A stretch of 64,000 bases of DNA from Paenibacillus aceris (GCF_017874035.1 NZ_JAGGKV010000007.1:124001-188000), one strand, 5' to 3'; numbered from the stretch's first letter, positions 52,960 to 64,000 are shown. A program made the numbers and translations. Notes: generated by a model not told the origin, from the sequence alone.

Positions 52960-53685
52960 ATGAAAATGACGCAAAAGGGCTCTTTATATCAAGTGGCTTT
53001 TATGCCAAGATTTTTTCCGGTAAATTGTTATTTGGTTGAGGAGGAAACGGAATTAACGCTTGTTGATGCGGCTTTGCCATTCAGTGTCAAAGGGATTCTT
53101 GAGGCTGCTGAACGCATCGGTAAGCCAATTACACGCATTGTGCTTACACATGCACACGGCGACCATGTTGGGGCGCTTGACGGTTTGAAAAAAGTGCTAC
53201 CGCAGGCAAAGGTCTACATTTCTAGAAGAGATGCCAAGCTGCTGGCGGGCAATAAGGAGCTGGAAGCCGGTGAACCGAATTCGCCGATTAAGGGGGACGT
53301 TCCGAAGTCGATCCAGACGAAACCGGATGTTTTGCTGGAGGAGGGTGACCGTGTAGGCTCACTTCAGGCTATCGCCGCTCCCGGCCATACGCCTGGATCG
53401 ATGGCTTTCCTCGACGTACGCAGCCGGGCTTTGATCGCCGGGGATGCCTTCCAGGTTCGCGGTGGGGTGGCGGTTTCGGGTTTGATGAAGTTGTGGTTCC
53501 CTTTCCCAGCTATGGCTACTTGGAACAGAGAGGTGTCGCTGGAGAGTGCGCAAAAGCTGAGGGAACTGGCCCCTAGTGTTCTGGCAGTCGGACACGGCGT
53601 GATGATTGAGCAGCCTCTTGCGGTGATTGACCGCGCAATCGAGGAAGCCATTAAAAAGTTTCAGCTGGCAGCAGCAAACATCTAG
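52960..53685 (+). CDS. Metallo-beta-lactamase-fold hydrolase
   Basis: This 241-aa protein has the MBL metal motif THAHGDHVGAL, then His in APGHTPGSM, Asp in IAGDAFQV and His in VGHGVMI, so two metals can bind. Such enzymes hydrolyse thioesters, lactones or phosphoesters; the substrate is unknown. The start ATG 52960 follows GGGAGG. A TetR-family gene follows 20 bases downstream and probably shares its transcript. Confidence 0.88.
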   Translation: MKMTQKGSLYQVAFMPRFFPVNCYLVEEETELTLVDAALPFSVKGILEAAERIGKPITRIVLTHAHGDHVGALDGLKKVLPQAKVYISRRDAKLLAGNKELEAGEPNSPIKGDVPKSIQTKPDVLLEEGDRVGSLQAIAAPGHTPGSMAFLDVRSRALIAGDAFQVRGGVAVSGLMKLWFPFPAMATWNREVSLESAQKLRELAPSVLAVGHGVMIEQPLAVIDRAIEEAIKKFQLAAANI

Positions 53686-53705
53686 AGAAAAGGGATGGGG
53701 CATCT

Positions 53706-54275
53706 ATGGCACAACGACCAGGACTAGACGCAGAAAATGTACTGCAAGCAGCTATTGAAATGGCCGACACCCAAGGTGTTGAAGGGCTGACATTAGCAGC
53801 GTTAGCAGCCAAATTGAACGTAAAAACACCGTCGCTTTATAATCATATCAAAGGTCTACCTGACCTTCGCATGCAGCTTTCCCGGCGGGGGCTGGTATCG
53901 ATCAAAGCCGCAATGATTGAGGCGGTGATCGGCAAAGCGGAAGACGATGCCTTGCTTGCCGCAGGCTTTGCCTACGTCAATTTCGCTAGAAAGAATCCGG
54001 GCTTATACGAGGCCATATCCTTTTTGCCTGACTACGAGGATCCTGAATTGAAAGAGGCGGGCAGCGAGGTTGTGTCGCTTTTGCTGCGGATTCTTGCGCC
54101 GTATGGATTGAGCGAAGAAGATGCGCTGCATGTCGTGCGCGGATTTCGGAGCATGGTGCACGGGTTTGCGTCGCTTGAACATAGAAATGGCTTCCGCATG
54201 GAGCTTGAGCGAGATGAAAGTTTGCTGAGATTGTTGCAGACGTATTTACGTGGGCTGCGGGTGCCGGTTAAGTGA
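53706..54275 (+). CDS. TetR/AcrR-family regulator
   Basis: This 189-aa protein has an N-terminal TetR helix-turn-helix (VLQAAIEMADTQGVEGLTLA, ALAAKLNVKTPSLYNHI) and a C-terminal domain of the WHG type (VRGFRSMVHGFASLE). It is probably a repressor of its own operon with the MBL hydrolase. GGGATGGGG lies before ATG 53706. Downstream there is no gene for a kilobase, only a tandem repeat. Confidence 0.87.
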   Translation: MAQRPGLDAENVLQAAIEMADTQGVEGLTLAALAAKLNVKTPSLYNHIKGLPDLRMQLSRRGLVSIKAAMIEAVIGKAEDDALLAAGFAYVNFARKNPGLYEAISFLPDYEDPELKEAGSEVVSLLLRILAPYGLSEEDALHVVRGFRSMVHGFASLEHRNGFRMELERDESLLRLLQTYLRGLRVPVK

Positions 54276-54444
54276 GGGGCTTGGGCTTATGTGGTTGGGG
54301 TGAAGAGCGGGAGCATCGCAGTGTGAGTACAAGCTCAATGGTTGTGGAGTAGTCCTAGCTACCCTAGTGAACCGCATTAACACTGATTTTCACTGCTAAC
54401 GCGCGCGTAATGTGCAAAATGTTTGAGATAGCACCCCATCTTTT
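54276..54444. other. Gene-free DNA before the tandem array
   Basis: No gene, terminator or clear promoter is seen in this short stretch. Confidence 0.4.
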
Positions 54445-55298
54445 GCAGGGGCGAAAAAGCCTGAGTAGCGCACGGCGAAAGGCGTGCAACGATGTTTTAC
54501 ATCGTTGCAGGAGCGAAAAAGCCTGACTTGCGCGCGGCGAAAGGCATGCAACGATGTTTTACATCGTAGCAAAGGCCACGGTTAGTCAGTCGTGCGCTCT
54601 AACGATGTTTTACATCGTTGCAGGAGCGAAAAAGCCTGACTTGCGCACGGCGAAAGGCATGCAACGATGTTTTACATCGTAACAAAGGCCACGGTGAGTC
54701 GGTCGTGCGCTCTAACGATGTTTCACACCGTTGCAGGAGCGAAAAAGCCTGACTTGCGCATGGTGAAAGGCATGCAACGATGTTTTACATCGTAGCAAAG
54801 GCCACGGTTAGTCGGTCGTGCGCTCTAACGATGTTTCACACCGTTGCAGGAGCGAAAAAGCCTGACTTGCGCACGGCGAAAGGCATGCAACGATGTTTTA
54901 CATCGTAGCATAGACCACGGTTAGTCAGTCGTGCGCTCTAACGATGTTTCACACCGTTGCAGGAGCGAAAAAGCCTGACTTGCGCCCGGCGAAAGGCATG
55001 CAACGATGTTTTACATCGTTACATAGACCACGGTTAGTCAGTCGTGCGCTCTAACGATGTTTCACACCGTTGCAGGAGCGAAAAGCCTGAGTAGCACGCG
55101 GCGAAAGGCACGCAACGATGTTTTACATCGTTACATAGACCACGGTTAGTCAGTCGTGCGCTCTAACGATGTTTCACACCGTTGCAGGAGCGAAAAGCCT
55201 GACTTGCGCGCGGCGAAAGGCATGTAACGATGTTTTACATCGTTACATAGACCACGGTGAGTCAGTCGTGCGCTCTAACGATGTTTTATACCGCTGCA
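54445..55298. repeat. 113-bp tandem repeat array with paired palindromes
   Basis: A landmark CGTGCGCTCT recurs at 54591, 54704, 54817, 54930, 55043, 55155 and 55267, giving a period of 113 bp (112 in the last two, due to a lost A). Each unit holds two dyads: one near-perfect, CAACGATGT-TTT-ACATCGT(T/A), and one of the form AACGATGT-TTY-ACAYCGTT, separated by GCGAAAAAGCCTGACTTGCG and similar. A partial unit opens the array, and the last decays into the end of the glycosylase gene. Identity between units is high. Confidence 0.92.
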
Positions 55299-55319
55299 TA
55301 AGACGTTGCCTCGGGTCTT

Positions 55320-56045
55320 TCACGTCTCTTCCGCGAGGTTCGACGCGTCCAAACACGCTTCCACCGGAAGGCCGGAATCCACAAAACCCATATCGACGGC
55401 TCGCCATAAATAGAGAGAAGCGAAGCTGCGGTATGGAGCCCATGGTGGTGCGACTTGCCCCAAATAGTTGCCGTCCTTGCGCTCTTCCAGTTGGTGCAGC
55501 CAGCGGGCTGCACGCTGGAGGCCGGCATCGCCGATGGACATGACATCCGGCCGGCCTAAGGCGAAAATCATGAACATTTCTGCTGTCCATACGCCAATGC
55601 CTTTCACACTCGTAAGCTGCTTCAATAGCTCAGCGTTGTCCAGTTCATGCAGGGAGTCCAGACGCACCTCTTCGCCTATAACTTTACTGCTGAGATCGCG
55701 AATGTAGCGGATCTTAGGGAAGGAGACTCCACACTGCCGGATGGCAACTTCATCTGCGGCAAGGACCAGCTCAGGCGAGAACTCCGGTACGACAAGCTTC
55801 ACTCTGGCCTTGATGGTCGCTGCCGCTTTGGCGGAGAGCTGCTGGGAAATGATGGACATCGCCAGCGACTCGAAGGGGGTGGAGCTTGGTGTCAAAGTCA
55901 GCTCGCCAACAAGGCGGATGAGGCAGGCTAACCGGCTGTCCGCCTCAGAAAGCGCAAGGATGGCCGGATGTTCCTTATGAAGCAGGATGGCAGTAGGCGT
56001 CGAAACAGGTGAATCTTGTTCCTCTGAATGAGCGATGTCTGTCAT
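55320..56045 (-). CDS. DNA-3-methyladenine glycosylase II (AlkA-like)
   Basis: This 241-aa enzyme is an HhH-GPD base-excision glycosylase: SIISQQLSAKAAATI, the helix-hairpin-helix LTSVKGIGVWTAEM and the catalytic Asp in VMSIGDAGLQRA. It removes alkylated purines from DNA. There are no Fe-S cysteines, as in AlkA. GGAGG upstream of ATG 56045 sets the start; the frame opens 78 bases earlier. Its last codons abut the tandem repeat array, so the array lies directly downstream of it. Confidence 0.88.
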   Translation of the reverse strand: MTDIAHSEEQDSPVSTPTAILLHKEHPAILALSEADSRLACLIRLVGELTLTPSSTPFESLAMSIISQQLSAKAAATIKARVKLVVPEFSPELVLAADEVAIRQCGVSFPKIRYIRDLSSKVIGEEVRLDSLHELDNAELLKQLTSVKGIGVWTAEMFMIFALGRPDVMSIGDAGLQRAARWLHQLEERKDGNYLGQVAPPWAPYRSFASLYLWRAVDMGFVDSGLPVEACLDASNLAEET

Positions 56046-56189
56046 AGCAGCTTTCCTCCTTAAGTCTTTTCGATAGTCTCCTTGATAGATCTGCGTAGAA
56101 TAACTTTTGCCATAAAGATTCATAGGTGATCTTTCTTCAAGTATAATAGGGGGACAAAGGCTGGTAAATAGAAGGAGCAGAGTACTTCA

Positions 56190-58187
56190 ATGACCGACGA
56201 AAAGGGCAAGGACCTAGTAATTCCGAGGAGAAATGTAGGGATTTTCGCTCACGTGGATGCGGGCAAAACGACGACGACCGAGCATCTGCTCTTTCATAGC
56301 GGGCGAATCCGCGCTCTAGGCAGTGTGGATAGCGGCACTGCGCAAACGGATTCGATGGACGTGGAGCGGGAGCGCGGCATTTCGGTGCGCAGTGCGACGA
56401 CTACTTTTACATGGAAGGATACCTCCATTAATCTGGTTGATACGCCGGGGCACGTGGATTTCCTCTCGGAGGTGGAGCGCTCGCTGCGGGTGATGGACGG
56501 TGCGATTCTGATTGTTTCTGCCGTTGAAGGTGTGCAATCGCAGACGGAGATGATCTGGCATGCGCTTCAGTCGCTTAAGATACCGACTCTGCTGTACGTG
56601 AATAAAATGGACCGCGTCGGCGCCGATGCAGAAAGGGTGCTGCGCGACATCGAGAAGCAGCTCACGGGCATGGCGGTGCCGATCTATGCTCCGCTCGGCG
56701 CCGAAGTCACGTTCCGCGGCGTGGCGAGCGTGTTCCAAGAGGGCGTGCCCGCGCCCGGCTTCGACCTGGCCACAGCGGTCGAAAAGCTGTCCGAGCTCGA
56801 CGAGCACCTGCTCGCGAGCTACATCGAAGGCGTGCCGATCCCGGCACTCGAAGCAAAAGCTGCCCTGCAGCGATACGCGCGGCAGGGGTTGGCTTATCCT
56901 TTGCTCGTGGGCGCATCGAGCAAAGGGCTTGGCATCGAGGAGCTGATGGAAGCCATCCTCGATTATTTGCCCGGGCCGAGCGGCAGCGCAGAGCAGCCGC
57001 TTTCGGCCGTGGTGTTCAAGGTCGAGCGGGACAAGACCATGGGCAGAATGGCGTACGTCCGCCTCTACGAGGGGGCGATCCGCAACCGGGACACCGTGCT
57101 CAATGCCACGCGGGGCGTGGAGGAGAAGGTGACCCAGATTCGCAAAATCGACGGGCGCCGCGCCGAGGATATCGGCTTTGTCGCGGCGGGCGACATCGCG
57201 GCTGTCTGCGGTTTGACGCAGGTACGGATCGGCGATGTGCTGGGCCGCCCTGACGCTGTACCGCCGGCTCCGCGGCTCGCGGTGCCGCTGCTGACCGTGC
57301 AGGTGCATGCGGAGAGCGATGCGCAGTACCCAGCGCTCGTAGCTGCTCTGCAGGAGCTCACAGACGAAGATCCACTGCTTGATCTCCAATGGCTGCAGGA
57401 GGAACGCGAGCTGCATGTGAAGGTGATGGGCGCGATCCAGTTGGAGATTTTGACGAGCCTGCTGGCTTCGCGTTTTGGGCTGCACGCAAAATTCGATCAG
57501 CCTTCCGTAATCTATAAAGAAACGCCCTCACAAGCGGGCGAAGGCTTCATCGCTTATACGATGCCCAAGCCGTGCTGGGCGATTCTGCGCTTTCGCATCG
57601 AGCCGGGAGCTCCCGGCAGCGGGCTCGTCTACACGTCGCAAGTGCGCGCCGATCAGCTGCTGGCGCAGTACCAGAGCGAGGTGGAGCGCCGCGTGCCGGA
57701 GGCGCTCCAGCAGGGGTTGCTCGGTTGGGAGGTCACCGATCTCAAGGTAACGCTCACCTTCGGCGAGCACCATGTGTGGCACACCCATCCGCTCGATTTT
57801 GCCGTCGCCACGCCAATGGGCCTTATGCAAGGATTGGCCCAAACGGGAACGACGCTGCTGGAGCCGATGCTGCAAGTGCGCATTACTGTCCCGGAGGCTT
57901 ATGGCGGGAAAGTGCTCAGCGATTTGGTGCAAATGCGGGCGAGCTTCGATCCGCCGCAGCTTAGCGGTGACCGGTTTGTGGTGGAGGGGCGACTTCCCGT
58001 CGCCACTTCGTTGGATTATCCGGTGAAACTAAGCGCGATGTCCGGAGGCAGAGGCGTTATCACTTCGTCATTTGGGGGATACCAGCCGAGTCCGCCGGAT
58101 GTACATGCGGAGCGAAGGCGGCGGGGCGTAAATCCGCTCGACCAATCGAAATATATTTTAGCCGTACGCAAGGCGCTGTCGACATAA
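56190..58187 (+). CDS. TetM/TetO-like translational GTPase (EF-G family)
   Basis: This 665-aa protein has the G motifs AHVDAGKTTTTEH, DTPGHVDF and NKMD, followed by EF-G-like domains II to V. The N-terminal IFAHVDAGKTTTTEHLLFHS and length match ribosomal-protection proteins, which release tetracycline from the ribosome; such chromosomal homologues may instead have a housekeeping role. No leader peptide or attenuator was recognised, and no mobile element is near, so an intrinsic gene is more likely than an acquired one. AAGGAG lies 15 bases before ATG 56190. Resistance cannot be claimed from sequence alone. Confidence 0.8.
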   Translation: MTDEKGKDLVIPRRNVGIFAHVDAGKTTTTEHLLFHSGRIRALGSVDSGTAQTDSMDVERERGISVRSATTTFTWKDTSINLVDTPGHVDFLSEVERSLRVMDGAILIVSAVEGVQSQTEMIWHALQSLKIPTLLYVNKMDRVGADAERVLRDIEKQLTGMAVPIYAPLGAEVTFRGVASVFQEGVPAPGFDLATAVEKLSELDEHLLASYIEGVPIPALEAKAALQRYARQGLAYPLLVGASSKGLGIEELMEAILDYLPGPSGSAEQPLSAVVFKVERDKTMGRMAYVRLYEGAIRNRDTVLNATRGVEEKVTQIRKIDGRRAEDIGFVAAGDIAAVCGLTQVRIGDVLGRPDAVPPAPRLAVPLLTVQVHAESDAQYPALVAALQELTDEDPLLDLQWLQEERELHVKVMGAIQLEILTSLLASRFGLHAKFDQPSVIYKETPSQAGEGFIAYTMPKPCWAILRFRIEPGAPGSGLVYTSQVRADQLLAQYQSEVERRVPEALQQGLLGWEVTDLKVTLTFGEHHVWHTHPLDFAVATPMGLMQGLAQTGTTLLEPMLQVRITVPEAYGGKVLSDLVQMRASFDPPQLSGDRFVVEGRLPVATSLDYPVKLSAMSGGRGVITSSFGGYQPSPPDVHAERRRRGVNPLDQSKYILAVRKALST

Positions 58188-58262
58188 TTGAAATGGGCAC
58201 TGTTCTCATTGACAGGCGAAGCAGGTGTCAGTACAATGGTAAGTAAGTTAATAACATGTGAC

Positions 58263-58330
58263 GGAGAACAGGAGACTCACAGAGGATTGCCAATTGCATA
58301 TAATTGGTACATCTTTCGGTGAGTTTTTTT
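58263..58330 (+). promoter_or_regulatory. GlpP-type leader with terminator before glpP-glpK
   Basis: A purine-rich GGAGAACAGGAGACTCACAG (58263-58282) overlaps a terminator made of ACTCAC (58275-58280) and GTGAGT (58319-58324) with an inner CCAAT/ATTGG stem and a run of T's. A similar box precedes glpD. This fits antitermination by GlpP with glycerol-3-phosphate. Confidence 0.72.
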
Positions 58331-58375
58331 GTTGTCTAACCCGCAGGGGGCGCGCATAGGAACGAAGGAGCGGAG

Positions 58376-60465
<2,090 letters not shown>

Positions 60466-60503
60466 TTTTGGCAATCATATATATTACAAGTTAATATTCG
60501 GCT

Positions 60504-60571
60504 GGAGACTAGGAGAAGCCACAGCGGCCTGCATGTGAGAACGTGCTGGGTTTGTTGTGGTCTTTTCTTTT
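60504..60571 (+). promoter_or_regulatory. GlpP-type leader with terminator before glpD
   Basis: GGAGACTAGGAGAAGCCACA (60504-60523) resembles the box before glpP. AAG-CCACA-GC (60516-60525) pairs with GTTGTGG-T-CTT (60554-60563) and is followed by TTTTCTTTT. The box overlaps the terminator arm, as at 58263. Confidence 0.7.
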
Positions 60572-60594
60572 GATATTCGAAGGGAGAGAGTGGG

Positions 60595-62313
60595 ATGACA
60601 GAGATGACAGAGACGAATGTGATGACACATCATTTTAGCGGGTTAGAAAGAAAAGAAAAGCTGCAAGCCATGTCCGAGCAGACGTTTGATTTAATCGTAA
60701 TCGGCGGGGGAATTACCGGAGCGGGTATTGCGTTGGACGCGCAAAGCAGAGGGCTTCGCACGGCGTTGATTGATATGCAGGATTTTGCCGCGGGGACATC
60801 GAGCCGGTCGACGAAGCTTGTGCATGGAGGGCTGCGTTATCTGAAGCAGCTGGATGTGAAAGTTGTCGCGGAAGTCGGCAAAGAGCGGGCGATTGTTTAT
60901 GAAAATGGACCGCATGTGACGACACCGGAGTGGATGCTGCTGCCTTTTTACAAAGGGGGTACATTCGGCAAGCTCTCTACATCGATAGGTTTGCGGGTGT
61001 ATGATTTCTTGGCAGGAGTTAAGCGAGCGGAGCGCCGCAAAATGTTCCGTCCTCAGGAAACGCTGGGGCATGAACCGCTTTTGAAAAAGAAGGACCTGAG
61101 GGGCAGCGGTTATTATGTGGAATATCGCACCGATGATGCGCGGTTGACGATCGAGGTAATGAAAAAGGCTGTGGAGCTAGGCGCTCAGGCCGTGAATTAC
61201 GCCAAAGTGGAAGAGCTGATTGTGGAAAACGGCAAGTTGGCCGGCGTTCGGGTAGCGGATCAGCTGTGGGGTGATGGCTTAAGCAGTAAGAAAACCTACT
61301 CGCTGTATGCGAGCAAGATTGTGAATGCGGCAGGGCCTTGGGTGGATACGCTGCGCGAGATGGACCATTCCAAGAAGGGCAAAACGCTCCACCTGACCAA
61401 AGGTGTGCACCTGGTGTTTGATCAGAGCAAGTTCCCGCTGCGGCAGGCGATTTATTTCGATACGCCGGACGGGCGGATGGTGTTCGCTATTCCGCGTGAC
61501 GGCAAAACGTACGTGGGCACCACGGACACGAACTATACCGGGGATATCGTAAATCCCCGGATTACGGCGGCAGATCGCGCGTATGTGCTGCGTGCCGCAA
61601 ACGAGATGTTCCCAACCCTTGGCTTGACGGAGGCTGACGTGGAGTCGAGCTGGACCGGGCTGCGCCCGCTGATCCATCAGGAGGGCAAAGATCCTTCCGA
61701 GATTTCGCGCCGCGATGAAATCTTCGTGTCGGACTCCGGCCTCATTTCGATGGCCGGGGGCAAACTGACCGGCTACCGCAAAATGGCGGAGACGGTCGTG
61801 GACAAAATCGCCGCCATGCTGGTGGCGGAGGGAGTAGTCTCGGCGGCTGCGCTGTCGCCGAGCCGTACTCGCACGCTGCCGATTTCCGGCGGCGATGTCG
61901 GCGGCTCCGCGAAGCTGGAGCCGTTCTTGCAGGGCAAGGTCAGCCAAGGCCAACGGCTGGGGCTGACTCGTGCGGAGGCTGCGCTGCTGGCGCGGCGGTA
62001 CGGCTCCAACGTGGACGCCGTGTTCGCCTTGTTGGCGCAGTACGGGGATGAGGCGGAGCGCCGGGGGATGCCAGCCTCTGTGCTCGCTGCGCTCGTGTAC
62101 GCGATCGAATGCGAGATGGCAGTAAAGCCGGCGGACTTCTTCATCCGCCGCACGGGGGCCCTCTTCTTCGATATCGCGTGGGCACGGCAGTGGAAGGCGC
62201 CGGCGGTCGCTTTCATGGCGGAGCGCTTCGGCTGGGATGAAACGCAGCGTGCGGCTTACACCACCGAGCTGGAGAAGCTGCTGCATGAGGCAGTGAACCC
62301 GCTGGAGGCATGA
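60595..62313 (+). CDS. glpD: Aerobic glycerol-3-phosphate dehydrogenase
   Basis: This 572-aa FAD enzyme oxidises glycerol-3-phosphate to dihydroxyacetone phosphate at the membrane and passes electrons to quinone. It shows the FAD-binding DLIVIGGGITGAGIALDAQSRG region, DFAAGTSSRSTKLVHGGLRYL, and the C-terminal domain. Length is normal. The start ATG 60595 follows AAGGGAG. It has its own leader terminator and so can be controlled apart from glpK. A strong hairpin ends the gene. Confidence 0.95.
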   Translation: MTEMTETNVMTHHFSGLERKEKLQAMSEQTFDLIVIGGGITGAGIALDAQSRGLRTALIDMQDFAAGTSSRSTKLVHGGLRYLKQLDVKVVAEVGKERAIVYENGPHVTTPEWMLLPFYKGGTFGKLSTSIGLRVYDFLAGVKRAERRKMFRPQETLGHEPLLKKKDLRGSGYYVEYRTDDARLTIEVMKKAVELGAQAVNYAKVEELIVENGKLAGVRVADQLWGDGLSSKKTYSLYASKIVNAAGPWVDTLREMDHSKKGKTLHLTKGVHLVFDQSKFPLRQAIYFDTPDGRMVFAIPRDGKTYVGTTDTNYTGDIVNPRITAADRAYVLRAANEMFPTLGLTEADVESSWTGLRPLIHQEGKDPSEISRRDEIFVSDSGLISMAGGKLTGYRKMAETVVDKIAAMLVAEGVVSAAALSPSRTRTLPISGGDVGGSAKLEPFLQGKVSQGQRLGLTRAEAALLARRYGSNVDAVFALLAQYGDEAERRGMPASVLAALVYAIECEMAVKPADFFIRRTGALFFDIAWARQWKAPAVAFMAERFGWDETQRAAYTTELEKLLHEAVNPLEA

Positions 62314-62361
62314 GCTCGAGCGGGGTGGGTTCAGTGGCCGGACCTAAGGTATTCCAAAACA

Positions 62362-62398
62362 AAAAAAGCTGCTCTCGCCTAAGCGAGGGCAGCTTTTT
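62362..62398. terminator. Bidirectional terminator
   Basis: AAAAAGCTGC(t)CTCG pairs with CGAG(g)GCAGCTTTTT. It serves glpD and the convergent repeat protein. Confidence 0.92.
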
Positions 62399-62409
62399 AA
62401 ATTAGTTGA

Positions 62410-64000
62410 TTAGGCCTTGCTTGGTGTGTAACCAGGTGTGTTGATAATATCCGCAAGCTTCGAAGCCCCTTCGGAGTAATACTTATTGGCGTCTTCTTGC
62501 GTTGCGCGATGCATGGAAACTTGGAAATCAAGTTCCTGTCTAAGGACGTTCAGAATTTTCTCTTTTAGCTCGCCTGGATCCAAGCTAGCTGCCGAAGCTA
62601 CAAGGGTTTTACCTTGACGAAGATCTTCAAGCACGTCTTTCTCTTCCTTTTTACCGAAAACAGCAGTGTCGTTGACTACGCGATTGACGCGATAATCGAT
62701 TAGTTTTTGCAGGTCCGCTTGAACTTCAGCAGACTCAGGTTGGTAACCAGGCGTGTTGATAATATCCGCAAGTTTGGATGCACCCTCGGAGTAAGACTTA
62801 TTAGCATCCTCCTGTGTTGCACGATGCAATGTAACTTGGAAATCAAGTTCCTGTCTAAGAAGACCTAAAATTTTGTCTTTCAGTTCGCCTGAATCCAATC
62901 TTGCTGCTGAAGCAACAAGCGTTTTGCCTTGGCGAAGATCTTCACGGACATCGCTCTCCTCTTTTTTACCGAAGACAGCTGTATCATTGATCACTCGATC
63001 AATACGAGTTTGAACTACTTTCTGCAGATCCGCCTGAACTGCAGCAGATTCAGGAGTGTAACCAGGCGTATTAATGATATTCGCGATTTTAGAAACAGCT
63101 TCCGCATAGGATTTGTTAGCATCTTCTTGCGTTGCATGACCCATAGCCACCACGAAATCAAGATCTTGTCGAATTACGTTCGAGATTTTTTCTTTCAATT
63201 CGCCTGCATCTAAGTTAGCTGCCGAAGCGACAAGAGTTTTGCCTTGAAGCAAATCCTCCCTAACGTCTTTCTCATCTTTTTTAGCGAAGAAAGCAGTATC
63301 CGTAACAACATGGCTAATCCGGTTAGCAACAAGTTTACTCAAATCGATAGCTGCTGATTTCACACTATCAGGGTTATAGCCAGAAGTGTTCATGATCTCG
63401 GAGAGTTTACCAGCGCCTAGTGCATAGAAACGATCAGCATCCGCTTGAGATACTCCATACGTGGAGACCTGGAATTGCAGATCTTGTTTAAGCAAGTTCA
63501 ACAAATCTTCTTTTAATTCACCTGGATCTAAAGACGCTGCAGACTGAACGAGTGTTTTACCTTGACGAAGATCATCCGAAACGTCGTTTTGATCTTTTCT
63601 CGCAAAGCTAGCTGTGTCCCGCACGACATTGTCCAAACGATTCATGACAAGATGAGCCAAGATTGCGTTGCTGTCAGCAGAAGGGAGCTTATCACCTTTC
63701 GTTATTAAGATGGAACCCAACTGTTCATTAAGAGCTGTTTCACTGGCTAAAGCTTCGTCATCTGAAAGGAGCCCATAGCTGAGTGCTTTATGTAAATCAA
63801 AAGTAATGATAGGTGTCAAATCAGTAAGCAGATCAGCGCTGCTAACTCCGGTTGCTTCCGGCAAGGTGCTGCCAACAGCAAGAGCGTCTCTAATATCGTC
63901 CTCGTCTTGGCCTGTGGCTTGAGCGGCATCTTTAGCAAGAATGGATAAATGATAGTTGATGAGTTGGCTTGCAAAAGAATTTGCTTGCAAAGTCGCTTTT
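62410..64000 (-). CDS. Large repeat protein of unknown function, 5' end outside the window
   Basis: At least 529 codons are visible; the frame runs open through the right edge, so the true start is beyond it (the TTG at 63990 is in mid-frame). The protein has four or five repeats of about 105 residues, each with DLRQGKTLVASAA, LDPGELKEKI, DANKSYSEGASKLADIINTP and GYTPES. Repeats 3 to 5 are nearly identical and the N-terminal ones more diverged. It is helical, acidic, without cysteine. I do not recognise the family. No membrane helix is seen in this portion. Confidence 0.85.
   Translation of the reverse strand, partial: KATLQANSFASQLINYHLSILAKDAAQATGQDEDDIRDALAVGSTLPEATGVSSADLLTDLTPIITFDLHKALSYGLLSDDEALASETALNEQLGSILITKGDKLPSADSNAILAHLVMNRLDNVVRDTASFARKDQNDVSDDLRQGKTLVQSAASLDPGELKEDLLNLLKQDLQFQVSTYGVSQADADRFYALGAGKLSEIMNTSGYNPDSVKSAAIDLSKLVANRISHVVTDTAFFAKKDEKDVREDLLQGKTLVASAANLDAGELKEKISNVIRQDLDFVVAMGHATQEDANKSYAEAVSKIANIINTPGYTPESAAVQADLQKVVQTRIDRVINDTAVFGKKEESDVREDLRQGKTLVASAARLDSGELKDKILGLLRQELDFQVTLHRATQEDANKSYSEGASKLADIINTPGYQPESAEVQADLQKLIDYRVNRVVNDTAVFGKKEEKDVLEDLRQGKTLVASAASLDPGELKEKILNVLRQELDFQVSMHRATQEDANKYYSEGASKLADIINTPGYTPSKA

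Noticed and set aside
54445..55298. CRISPR array
   Set aside because: The whole 113-bp unit repeats, including what would be spacers, and no cas genes are near.

Overview
The window looks like chromosome of a Paenibacillus-type member of the Bacillota. Ribosome binding sites are strong (AAGGAGG type), TTG and GTG starts are frequent, and promoters match sigma-A. Typical contents include a CUT1 sugar importer with YesM/YesN-type sensor and regulator, an exoprotein with a copper-amine-oxidase-like stalk domain, YdjO, two CspA-type proteins and many intrinsic terminators. No rRNA, tRNA, phage or CRISPR locus was seen. All identifications come from reading motifs; no database was searched.

Layout. 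1-556: gene-free DNA with a composite repeat. 557-6902: sugar ABC importer without its own ATPase, then a two-component system. 7083-8692: NlpC/P60 hydrolase, MazG-like protein, small XRE regulator, cold-shock protein. 8693-9929: 1.2 kb gene-free stretch with a 45-bp tandem repeat, a second copy of the composite repeat and a Fur-controlled promoter. 9930-14616: four-gene membrane glycosylation-type operon under that promoter. 14648-19145: second Fur-controlled operon with FTR1 iron permease, two exported helical proteins and a short UDP-sugar dehydrogenase-like protein. 19199-25421: beta-propeller protein, exported amidohydrolase, purine-type deaminase behind a guanine riboswitch, and a membrane multicopper oxidase. 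25606-31559: small protein, second cold-shock gene, YdjO, M23 peptidase, potassium channel, nuclease-helicase fusion. 31560-32115: IS3 remnant. 32128-43303: enzymes, regulators, a multidrug-type ABC exporter, and a TrpXYZ-like ABC system. 43304-43826: array of short palindromes. 43827-54275: MFS pump with PadR regulator, assorted small enzymes, an HssRS-like two-component system, a probable non-coding RNA, peptidase, beta-lactamase-fold hydrolase and TetR regulator. 54445-55298: 113-bp tandem repeats. 55320-62313: DNA glycosylase, TetM-like GTPase, and glpP-glpK-glpD with two GlpP-type leaders. 62410 to the right edge: a repeat protein whose 5' end lies outside the window.

The most interesting points are: (1) a guanine-type aptamer whose own strand forms the downstream terminator, predicting that guanine switches ON a deaminase gene; (2) two adjacent Fur-controlled operons joining an FTR1 iron permease, two apparently paralogous exported helical proteins and a lipid-linked glycosylation set; (3) a 177/178-bp composite element found twice in opposite orientation with conserved blocks at fixed spacing and unrelated spacers; (4) a 113-bp tandem array carrying two palindromes per unit; (5) a candidate structured RNA on the minus strand near 50.0-50.2 kb.
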